From F1-60-MAGs149 sp037133755 (GTDB lineage Bacteria > Actinomycetota > Thermoleophilia > Gaiellales > F1-60-MAGs149): a stretch of 11,229 nt of DNA. The position numbers were made by a program, and so were the translations under genes. The DNA lies in assembly GCA_037133755.1 (NCBI GenBank), contig JBAXNN010000026.1:1-11229 (forward strand), read 5' to 3'. The notes beneath the pieces are model-generated. The model ran no database searches. It was not told the DNA's origin and saw nothing but the letters and a program-made list of their open reading frames with translations. This document shows, in pieces, positions 1 through 6,864 of the stretch (positions within the stretch are counted from its first letter, which is position 1; every line of letters begins with the position of its first letter).

Positions 1-39
1 GCGCTGACCATCAATCGCGGACTGCCCTACCACCGCTAG
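1..39 (+). CDS. C-terminal tail of an unidentified upstream gene (partial)
   Basis: The first frame of the window is open from base 1 to a TAG at 37-39 and reads ALTINRGLPYHR. Only twelve residues are visible, too few to recognise a family. The next gene starts about 44 bases later on the same strand, so a same-strand upstream neighbour ending here is plausible. No terminator-like hairpin lies between this stop and argS, so the two could share a transcript. Other frames are also open over so short a stretch, so this is only a candidate gene end. Confidence 0.3.
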   Translation, partial: ALTINRGLPYHR

Positions 40-82
40 ACCCACCGCCGCCGCGACGGTTGTGCTTTGCCACGATGCGCTC

Positions 83-1672
83 GTGAGCGATCCCGTCAGC
101 GACCTCCACGCTTCGATCTCGGCAGCGGTAGCCGCGCTGACCGGTGGTGAGGTGCCGGACCTCGCACTGGAACGTCCTGCGAATGCCGAGCACGGTGACT
201 ACGCGACCAGCGTCGCGATGCGCCTTGCTCCCGTGCTTTCGAAGAAGCCCCGCGAGATCGCGGAGGAACTCGCCACCGCGATCGGCGCCATTGCCGGGGT
301 TGATTCCGTCGACATCGCGGGTCCGGGCTTCATCAACATTCGGCTCGGTCAGCAGTGGTATCGCGACGCCCTCAGCGACATGCTGGCCGCCGGGAGCGAC
401 TTTGGACGGCAGCCGTTTGCGCCCGGCGTCGAAACGCTCGTCGAGTTCGTCTCCTCCAACCCGACAGGCGATCTCACGATCGGCTCGGCGCGGAATGCCG
501 CCTACGGCGATAGCGTCGCGCGCCTCCTCGAGTTCACGGGCGAGAAGGTCACGCGCGAGTACTACATCAACGACGCCGGCAACCAGGTGGGCCTGTTCGG
601 TCAGTCCGTGCAGGCGCGACGTCTCGGCAACGACATTCCCGAGGGCGGGTATCCGGGTGAAGAGGTGCAAGCCATCGCTGCCGAGCTTGACCTGCCCGAT
701 GATGCACCGCTCGAGGATTGGGTGGCCAAGGGCGTCGCCCTGATGGTCGAACGCATCCGTGCGAGCCTGGCCAGCATGCGGGTCGAGTTCGATCTCTGGA
801 CGAGTGAGAAGGGGCTGCACGAGAGCGGTGCCGTGCTGGCTGCGATCGACCGCGCCCGCGACCAAGGCCGCATCTACGAGGAAGACGGCGCGACCTGGTT
901 GCGCACGACCGACTTCGGCGATGACAAGGATCGTGTGCTGCTCAAGGCCGATGGCGAGCACACCTACTTCGCCTCCGATCTGGCGTACGTGGACCTGAAG
1001 TTCCAGCGTGGGGCGACCCACGCCATCTACGTGCTGGGCGCAGACCACCACGGCTACATTCAGCGTCTCAAGGCTGGGGCTCAGTGTCTCGGCTACGACC
1101 CCGAACACGTCGAGTGCCTGATCTATCAGTTGATCACGGTGTCGGGCGAGCGAATGGGGAAGCGCCGCGGCAACGTCATCACGCTGACGGAGCTGACCGA
1201 TGCGATTGGTGTTGATGCCGCACGGTATTTCCTCGTGCAGCGGTCGCACGATCAGACGCTCGACATCGACCTCGACCTGGCGGTTGAGGCCAGCAGCAAG
1301 AATCCGGTGTACTACGTGCAGTACGCCCACGCACGCTGCGCGTCGATCGAGCGGAAGGCCGCCGATGAGGGCGTGGTCGTCGAGGGCGTTGGCAGCACGC
1401 ACGCTCCCGAGGGCCCGGAGATGGCCCTTGTCCGCCGTCTGGCGGAGTGGCCCGAGGTCGTGGCGAGTGCCGCGGACCTTCGCGCACCGCACCGCATCAC
1501 CTCGTGGACCCACGAGCTGGCGGCCGACTTCCACGCCTTTCACCACGATCTCTACGTGCTGCACGAGGACACCGACACCCGAGCCTTCCGCCTGAGCGCA
1601 GTGCGCGCCACGCGCGAGGCGCTGCAGCGCGCGCTGGCGCTGATCGGCGTGAACGCACCGGACCGCATGTGA
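83..1672 (+). CDS. argS: Arginyl-tRNA synthetase with altered HIGH motif
   Basis: Cytoplasmic class I aminoacyl-tRNA synthetase that charges tRNA-Arg with arginine using ATP; 529 residues from this start. In order: an N-terminal tRNA-binding Add-1 domain (about 1-100, with the family-like ERPANAEHGDYATSVAMRLA stretch); the Rossmann catalytic core opening at VEFVSSNPTG; the REYYINDAGNQ segment of Bacillus-type ArgRS; a KMSKS-equivalent RMGKR at 357-361; and the C-terminal DALR anticodon-binding domain, recognised by NPVYYVQYAHAR. The HIGH signature, normally H-x-G-H, here reads T132-I-G-S135, so both histidines are replaced. I chose GTG at 83 because MSDPVSDLHASI resembles the family N-terminus. 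An in-frame GTG at 62 would add seven residues (MLCHDAL). Neither has a clear Shine-Dalgarno sequence. The stop overlaps the next gene's start. Family assignment is firm; normal activity is not certain given the altered motif. Confidence 0.95.
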   Translation: MSDPVSDLHASISAAVAALTGGEVPDLALERPANAEHGDYATSVAMRLAPVLSKKPREIAEELATAIGAIAGVDSVDIAGPGFINIRLGQQWYRDALSDMLAAGSDFGRQPFAPGVETLVEFVSSNPTGDLTIGSARNAAYGDSVARLLEFTGEKVTREYYINDAGNQVGLFGQSVQARRLGNDIPEGGYPGEEVQAIAAELDLPDDAPLEDWVAKGVALMVERIRASLASMRVEFDLWTSEKGLHESGAVLAAIDRARDQGRIYEEDGATWLRTTDFGDDKDRVLLKADGEHTYFASDLAYVDLKFQRGATHAIYVLGADHHGYIQRLKAGAQCLGYDPEHVECLIYQLITVSGERMGKRRGNVITLTELTDAIGVDAARYFLVQRSHDQTLDIDLDLAVEASSKNPVYYVQYAHARCASIERKAADEGVVVEGVGSTHAPEGPEMALVRRLAEWPEVVASAADLRAPHRITSWTHELAADFHAFHHDLYVLHEDTDTRAFRLSAVRATREALQRALALIGVNAPDRM

Positions 1673-2178
1673 TCGACGTCCGCAGCATCCAGGCGGATGA
1701 GGGCGAGCTGCTGCGCGAGGTGCGCCTGGCGGCGCTCAAGAGCGCCCCTGCCGCATTTCTCGAGACGTTCGATGAGGTAGCGGCCGATCCGGCCGATGTC
1801 TGGGCTGCGCGCGCAGCTGCCAGCACGGGGGAGGGCGACCAGTTGATCATGGTTGCGCTCGATGAGGGGCGCCCGGTTGGTATGGCCGGAATCGCCCGCG
1901 AGATCGGCCAGCGTCGCCGCCATCGCGCCACGCTGTGGGGCGTCTGGCTCGATCCGGCGCACCGCGGCCGCGGCGTGGGGCGCCAGATGGTCTCAACCGC
2001 CCTCGACTGGGCGCGAGCGCTGGAAGTGCGAGCGGTCTACCTCGAGGTCGTCGAGAACGAGGATCCGTCGTGGAGCCTGTATGGACGTCTGGGCTTCGTG
2101 CGACGTGAAATTGATCCGTTTGGCGCCCATTTCGATGGGCATGACGTCGCGCTCGAGCATCTCGTGCTCGTGCTCTGA
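1669..2178 (+). CDS. GNAT family N-acetyltransferase
   Basis: A 169-residue protein with the GCN5-related acetyltransferase fold, expected to move an acetyl group from acetyl-CoA to an amine; its substrate cannot be told from sequence. The acetyl-CoA pyrophosphate-binding motif A is clear: VWLDPAHRGRGVGRQMV, with R99-x-x-G102-x-G104. The C-terminal motif B region has YLEVVENEDPSWSLYGRLGF, including the Y-x-x-x-G-F pattern typical of the family. The start is the GTG at 1669-1671, which overlaps the argS stop (ATGTGA arrangement), so translation is probably coupled to argS. A longer reading of the same frame inside argS has no family-like sequence and is rejected. It could modify a small molecule or a protein N-terminus; placement beside argS does not settle this. 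Confidence 0.88.
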   Translation: MIDVRSIQADEGELLREVRLAALKSAPAAFLETFDEVAADPADVWAARAAASTGEGDQLIMVALDEGRPVGMAGIAREIGQRRRHRATLWGVWLDPAHRGRGVGRQMVSTALDWARALEVRAVYLEVVENEDPSWSLYGRLGFVRREIDPFGAHFDGHDVALEHLVLVL

Positions 2179-2204
2179 CGAGGGGTATCGGCCGAGGCGC
2201 AGAA

Positions 2205-2228
2205 TGCTGCGATGTATAATCTGCAGCA
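2205..2228 (+). promoter_or_regulatory. Candidate ahcY promoter with inverted repeat around the -10 box
   Basis: A perfect TATAAT lies at 2215-2220 in an unusually AT-rich patch 70 bases before ahcY. It sits between TGCTGC (2205-2210) and its exact reverse complement GCAGCA (2223-2228), so the -10 box is enclosed by a 6-bp inverted repeat with a 12-base centre. No good -35 hexamer is seen 16-18 bases upstream (CCGAGG region), which suggests a regulated or activator-dependent promoter. The position fits an operator whose occupation would block RNA polymerase. This is inference from sequence alone. Confidence 0.5.
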
Positions 2229-2239
2229 CAAAAGTTGTT

Positions 2240-2259
2240 AAGACGCCTACGCGCGTCTT
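2240..2259 (+). promoter_or_regulatory. Perfect hairpin in the ahcY leader
   Basis: AAGACGC (2240-2246) pairs exactly with GCGTCTT (2253-2259) around a six-base loop, CTACGC. It lies downstream of the predicted start of transcription and about 20 bases before the AAGGAG ribosome site. The following bases are CCTCCCC rather than a T-run, so it is not an intrinsic terminator. It could be an mRNA structure controlling translation, or a DNA operator read as a palindrome. I could not match it to the S-adenosylhomocysteine riboswitch known upstream of ahcY in other bacteria. Confidence 0.4.
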
Positions 2260-2289
2260 CCTCCCCGTCTCACGTCGCAAGGAGCGTCC

Positions 2290-3750
<1,461 letters not shown>

Positions 3751-3764
3751 ATCGTCTGCGAACG

Positions 3765-3811
3765 ACGGGAGGTACCGACCGGAGCTTTCCGGGTCGGTAC
3801 CTCCCGTTTTT
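3765..3811 (+). terminator. Strong intrinsic terminator after ahcY
   Basis: A perfect 16-bp stem pairs 3765-3780 (ACGGGAGGTACCGACC) with 3792-3807, around an 11-base loop that can close further through GGA/TCC. TTTTT (3807-3811) follows at once, then CG and TTT. It begins 15 bases after the ahcY stop. There is no T-run on the other side, so it should work only in the + direction. It separates ahcY from the tRNA gene. Confidence 0.95.
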
Positions 3812-3846
3812 CGTTTGCGCCGAGGGAACGGCGGGCGGTCCGGTGC

Positions 3847-3852
3847 TATCCT
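3847..3852 (+). promoter_or_regulatory. Candidate -10 box for tRNA-Gly
   Basis: TATCCT sits ten bases before the mature 5' end of the tRNA, fitting a sigma-70-type -10 element (TAnnnT) after the ahcY terminator. The expected -35 position (about 3824-3829, GGGAAC) does not match consensus. The context GCTATCCTC resembles GCTACACTC before ftsZ (5641-5649), which gives slight support to both. Confidence 0.4.
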
Positions 3853-3862
3853 CGCCTTCCAC

Positions 3863-3935
3863 GCGGGCGTAGCTCAGTTGGTAGAGCGACAGCTTCCCAA
3901 GCTGTAGGTCGTGGGTTCGAGACCCATCGCCCGCT
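3863..3935 (+). tRNA. tRNA-Gly (anticodon CCC)
   Basis: A full cloverleaf can be drawn. The acceptor stem is GCGGGCG (3863-3869) with CGCCCGC (3928-3934). The D stem is GCTC/GAGC around AGTTGGTA. The anticodon stem is ACAGC/GCTGT with loop TTCCCAA, giving anticodon CCC at 3896-3898. The variable loop is five bases (AGGTC), and the T arm is GTGGG-TTCGAGA-CCCAT, with one G-T closing pair. The discriminator base is T at 3935 and the 3' CCA is not encoded, so it must be added after transcription. It reads the GGG glycine codon, which is useful in a GC-rich genome. Confidence 0.97.
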
Positions 3936-4128
3936 TCGTCTGGTGCGACGCTCGTCGGCAAACTGGAGCGCCTGCGTGGAGCTGCCGTCCTCGCTGCGCG
4001 CCGATGCAATCTCCGCGCCGGCCAAAGCGAGCATCAACCTCTTGAAACCTCGAGGCCGTTCGTGGCAGGCGGTTGCCGCTCATGACCGACCCGCCCGGCA
4101 ACATCTACGGAGGAGCTCGGTCCTACTG
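3936..4128 (+). other. Intergenic stretch with no recognised gene
   Basis: About 190 bases between tRNA-Gly and the membrane protein. The membrane-protein frame stays open back to a GTG at 3943, but the added 62 residues are Arg/Ser/Ala-rich, resemble no known domain and have no ribosome site. A short inverted repeat, GACCGA (4084-4089) and TCGGTC (4117-4122), encloses the ribosome site at 4109-4115 with a long loop. I see no convincing promoter or terminator for the tRNA transcript here. Confidence 0.5.
4109..4115 (+). promoter_or_regulatory. Ribosome binding site deciding the start of the membrane protein
   Basis: GGAGGAG lies 13 bases before the ATG at 4129. The spacing is long, but it is the only strong Shine-Dalgarno sequence in the region and it favours the short form of the downstream protein over the GTG at 3943. 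An in-frame CTG at 4126 would give a ten-base spacing and cannot be excluded as the true start. Confidence 0.6.
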
Positions 4129-4638
4129 ATGCGCATCGCCCTTTCCCTGTTTCTCATCTTCCTCGTGGGCGCCTGCATGGCAACCACGTACATCACGATC
4201 CACGGCAACACGGGCTGGTTTGGGTACTGCCTGCACTACGGGGCGCTCCGGCCCACGGGGCTCTGCCCGCATCCGCCGGCAGCGGTATGGAAAACCGTTG
4301 CCATACTCGTGCCTGCCGCGTTCCTGTATCTCGTGATCGCACCCAAGACGTGGCCGATGATGGCCGTGCTGTGGTTCTGGCCCGTGCTCTTCATGATCGG
4401 CTTTGCTCGTTGTCTCGAGCTCGCGTTTGGCGCTGCGGGCGGGGTGGACGCACGGTTGATCCTGGCGGGAGTCGGCTGCTTCATCGTCGCGCTGATTCCC
4501 GTCGTCGGCTGGCGCTGGAACATCATTCCGCGCGATGAGGAACGGGAGCCGGTGGAGATCCTGCGCGGGTTCATGCTCGCCGGCGTCGCCTTTCTCGGTG
4601 TCGTCGCCGGCTTCGTGTACGTCTCCTTCGTGTCGTAG
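4129..4638 (+). CDS. Small multi-pass membrane protein of unknown function
   Basis: I do not recognise this 169-residue protein. It has five likely membrane helices at about 3-24, 54-71, 75-95, 109-127 and 146-168. By the positive-inside rule the N-terminus is inside, the 25-53 loop outside, and the charged loop 128-146 (RWNIIPRDEEREPVEILR) inside. The outer loop holds two cysteines (C34 and C46, in GYCLHYG and TGLCPHPP) that could form a disulfide; C16 is within helix 1. The first helix with GAC at 14-16 loosely resembles a lipoprotein signal, but the further helices argue against that. The start is the ATG after GGAGGAG. It ends 24 bases before ftsQ, so the two are probably co-transcribed and a role at the cell envelope or division site is possible. 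That role is inference from position only. Confidence 0.75.
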   Translation: MRIALSLFLIFLVGACMATTYITIHGNTGWFGYCLHYGALRPTGLCPHPPAAVWKTVAILVPAAFLYLVIAPKTWPMMAVLWFWPVLFMIGFARCLELAFGAAGGVDARLILAGVGCFIVALIPVVGWRWNIIPRDEEREPVEILRGFMLAGVAFLGVVAGFVYVSFVS

Positions 4639-4662
4639 AGCGGTCTGCGGAGGACTGAGGCC

Positions 4663-5559
4663 ATGCAAGGCGAACGTCCACCAATGGAGGCGGTACTCGG
4701 TGACATGCGTGGGCGATTGCCCGGGATCTCGCGCGTTGCCCTGATTCCGGTTGTGCTGCTCGCCATCGTTTGCCTTGGCGCACTCGGCGTCTTCGGCTAC
4801 CGGCTGATCAGCGCGAGTGGGGCCTTTGATGTCGAGCAGGTCCACGTGACGGGCGCCGGGACGGCCACGACGACCGTCCAGCGCGCCGTCCTGCAACAGG
4901 CGGGAGGCCACAGCATGTTGGAGGTGGATCCGACCGCGCTGGCCGCCGCCCTCGCCACGCTGCCGCGCGTGCAATCGGCCACCGTCGATCGCGCGTTTCC
5001 GAACACCCTTGAGATCCACGTTGTGCCCGAGCGGGCGGTTGCCATTGCGCCGACGGCCGATGGTCGCGTCGTGCTCTCGGCGAGTGGGCGCGTGCTCGGG
5101 CCCGTGGCCCGCGGGACGATTGGACTGCCGGTAATCGCCGCGGCGCCTGCAGACATTCCCGGGGTAGGTGGCACGGTCACCAGCGCCGGCGTTCGCCAGG
5201 AGCTCAAGCTCGCGGCGGCACCCCAACGTGGGCTCCGCTTCCAGGTGATCGGCTTCGGGCAGGACGGTCTCACGGCGCGCGCCGCCAACGGCATGGCAAT
5301 TCGCTTCGGCGACAGTGAGGACGTCGGGATCAAACTGAAGGTCGCCCGCTCGGTGCTGCGTCGAGCGGATGGCACGGTCCAGTACGTGGACGTCAGCGTT
5401 CCTGCGGCGCCCGTTCTGCGCCAGGATGCTGCCGATCCGCTGACGGCCAACGCGCCGCCGCCCACGGCACCAGCGATCGTGGCCGACGCCTCCGGTGGTG
5501 CCGCAGGAAGCACCGGCTCGGCCTCGCCGGCGGAGAGCATTCACACGCTCTTTGGCTAG
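4663..5559 (+). CDS. ftsQ: Cell division protein FtsQ/DivIB
   Basis: Single-pass membrane protein of the divisome that links FtsL and FtsB to septal peptidoglycan synthesis. The 298 residues show a short cytoplasmic N-terminus (1-23), one membrane helix (about 24-46), then a POTRA domain (about 55-124) with the family pattern FDVEQVHVTGAG, HSMLEVDP, LPRVQSATVDRAFPNTLEIHV and VPERAVAI. The beta domain follows (about 125-250). The final 45 residues are rich in Pro, Ala, Thr and Ser, ending SIHTLFG, which looks like a disordered extracytoplasmic tail. The ATG at 4663 follows GGAGG (4649-4653) by nine bases. It lies between an unknown membrane protein and ftsZ; ftsQ directly before ftsZ is the usual actinobacterial order. 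Overall divergence is high, as is normal for this family, but the architecture and context are convincing. Confidence 0.9.
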   Translation: MQGERPPMEAVLGDMRGRLPGISRVALIPVVLLAIVCLGALGVFGYRLISASGAFDVEQVHVTGAGTATTTVQRAVLQQAGGHSMLEVDPTALAAALATLPRVQSATVDRAFPNTLEIHVVPERAVAIAPTADGRVVLSASGRVLGPVARGTIGLPVIAAAPADIPGVGGTVTSAGVRQELKLAAAPQRGLRFQVIGFGQDGLTARAANGMAIRFGDSEDVGIKLKVARSVLRRADGTVQYVDVSVPAAPVLRQDAADPLTANAPPPTAPAIVADASGGAAGSTGSASPAESIHTLFG

Positions 5560-5619
5560 GCTCAACGTTCGGGGAAGGGGGACCGTCATGACCATCAGCG
5601 GCACCTTGAGCCCGGAGTG

Positions 5620-5648
5620 TTGTTCCCCGTCGTTGATTCGGCTACACT
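5620..5648 (+). promoter_or_regulatory. Candidate ftsZ promoter
   Basis: TTGTTC (5620-5625) and TACACT (5643-5648) are 17 bases apart, an ideal spacing for a vegetative sigma factor. Transcription would begin near 5653-5656, giving ftsZ a leader of about 85 bases. The -10 context GCTACACTC resembles that before tRNA-Gly. A terminator-like hairpin begins almost at the predicted start, which makes the arrangement unusual. Confidence 0.5.
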
Positions 5649-5655
5649 CCAGAGC

Positions 5656-5690
5656 GGCTCCCGCCCTCGGCGGCGGGCCTTTCGTGTTTT
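5656..5690 (+). terminator. Terminator-like hairpin in the ftsQ-ftsZ gap
   Basis: CCCGCC (5660-5665) pairs with GGCGGG (5672-5677) around CTCGGC. GG (5656-5657) and CC (5678-5679) extend the stem past a two-base bulge. The T-rich tail TTTCGTGTTTT (5680-5690) follows. This looks like an intrinsic terminator or attenuator between ftsQ and ftsZ. As it also sits at the 5' end of the transcript from the promoter at 5620-5648, it might instead be a leader hairpin that stabilises or regulates ftsZ mRNA. Confidence 0.55.
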
Positions 5691-5738
5691 AGGGAACTGG
5701 TCTTCACCTCAAGTAGACGTAAAGGGTCGGAGGAAATC

Positions 5739-6860
5739 ATGGCGATGCGCGACGGCGGGGCATATCTGGCGGTGATCAAGGTCGTCGGTGTTGGTGGCGG
5801 CGGTACGAACGCCGTGAATCGCATGGTTGACGCGGGTCTTCGTGGCGTGGAGTTCATCGCCGCGAACACCGATGCGCAGGCACTCCTGATGACGGACGCC
5901 GACATCAAGATCCAGCTTGGCTCGAAGATCACGCGCGGCCTTGTCGCCGGCGCGAACCCTGACGTTGGTCGCGAGGCCGCGGTGGAGAGCAAGGAGGAGA
6001 TCAAGGAGGCCCTGCGTGGCGCCGACATGGTCTTCGTGACGGCCGGCGAGGGCGGCGGCACCGGTACAGGAGCTGCGCCCGTGATCGCCGAGGTCGCCCG
6101 CGAGCAGGGAGCACTGACGGTGGGTATCGTCACGCGTCCGTTCGGGTTCGAGGGTCGCCGCCGCTCCGAGCAGGCAGACCGTGGCGTCGAAGAGCTGGCA
6201 CAGCACGTCGACACCATCGTCGTGATCCCGAACGATCGCCTGCTCAACCTCGTCGAGCGCCGCACCTCCATCGTCGACGCGTTCCAGATGGCCGACGACG
6301 TCCTGCGCCAGGGCGTCCAGGGCATCACCGACCTGATCACCATCCCTGGCCTCATCAACCTTGACTTCGCCGACATCCGCACGATCATGCGCGACAGCGG
6401 CACCGCCCTGATGGGAATCGGTCAGGCCGCCGGCGACCGCCGTGCCGGCGAGGCCGCGCGCGCCGCGATCTCGTCGCCGCTGCTCGAGTCCAGCGTCGAG
6501 GGCGCCACGGGCATCCTGCTCAACATCACGGGCGGACCGGATCTCGGCCTCTTCGAGGTGAACGACGCCGCTGAGGTGGTGGCGAACGCCGCCGATCAGA
6601 ACGCGAACATCATCTTCGGGAGCGTCATCGACGAGTCGATGGGGGACCACATCCGCGTGACGGTCGTGGCTACCGGGTTCGATCGCAAGCCCGCACCGAT
6701 GCCGCGCCGCCCGCTCGGCGACGATCGGCCTGTTTCGGAGCCTCGCTCGGAGGGCCTGAGCGCCTTCTCGACGCGTGAGTTCGAGATCCCGGCGCCCACG
6801 CCGTTTGAGGTCGACGACGACGCGATCGACGTGCCGAGCTTCCTCAAGCACGACGACTAG
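5739..6860 (+). CDS. ftsZ: Cell division GTPase FtsZ
   Basis: Tubulin-like cytoplasmic GTPase that polymerises into the Z ring at the division site. The 373 residues contain the N-terminal nucleotide-binding core (VVGVGGGGTNAVNRM, 15-29), the tubulin signature AGEGGGTGTGAAP (102-114), the VTRPFGFEG segment, PNDRLL (164-169), and the T7 synergy loop NLDFAD (207-212), whose acidic residues complete the GTP site of the next subunit. A variable linker covers about 316-360. The conserved C-terminal peptide is DVPSFLKHDD (364-373). Glu after AG in the signature, rather than Met, is the actinobacterial form. The ATG at 5739 is five bases after GGAGG (5729-5733). No ftsA lies nearby, as in actinobacteria, where SepF serves as membrane anchor. 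argH starts four bases after the stop. Confidence 0.99.
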   Translation: MAMRDGGAYLAVIKVVGVGGGGTNAVNRMVDAGLRGVEFIAANTDAQALLMTDADIKIQLGSKITRGLVAGANPDVGREAAVESKEEIKEALRGADMVFVTAGEGGGTGTGAAPVIAEVAREQGALTVGIVTRPFGFEGRRRSEQADRGVEELAQHVDTIVVIPNDRLLNLVERRTSIVDAFQMADDVLRQGVQGITDLITIPGLINLDFADIRTIMRDSGTALMGIGQAAGDRRAGEAARAAISSPLLESSVEGATGILLNITGGPDLGLFEVNDAAEVVANAADQNANIIFGSVIDESMGDHIRVTVVATGFDRKPAPMPRRPLGDDRPVSEPRSEGLSAFSTREFEIPAPTPFEVDDDAIDVPSFLKHDD

Positions 6861-6864
6861 TCGT

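Noticed and set aside
11..1564. 517-residue minus-strand open frame opposite argS
   Set aside because: argS is certain on the + strand by its motifs; the antisense frame shows no recognisable family.
2179..2289. SAH riboswitch upstream of ahcY
   Set aside because: I looked for it because ahcY often carries one, but I could not fit the bases to the aptamer; only simple hairpins are seen.
3846..4104. Minus-strand frames across the tRNA reading MGLEPTTYSLGS
   Set aside because: This is the complement of the tRNA-Gly gene; such peptides are a well-known artefact of translating tRNA genes antisense.
3943..4128. N-terminal extension of the membrane protein from GTG 3943
   Set aside because: It starts just after the tRNA, lacks a ribosome site, has no recognisable domain, and a Shine-Dalgarno sequence lies further in, before ATG 4129.
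4171..4182. Lipoprotein signal in the membrane protein (VGAC at 13-16)
   Set aside because: The Cys lies within the first of five membrane helices and the lipobox match is poor, so a multi-pass protein is the better reading.
4123..5604. Minus-strand open frame opposite the membrane protein and ftsQ
   Set aside because: It spans two real genes and both gaps and is rich in Arg, Gly and His, as antisense GC-rich frames are; FtsQ is well supported on the other strand.
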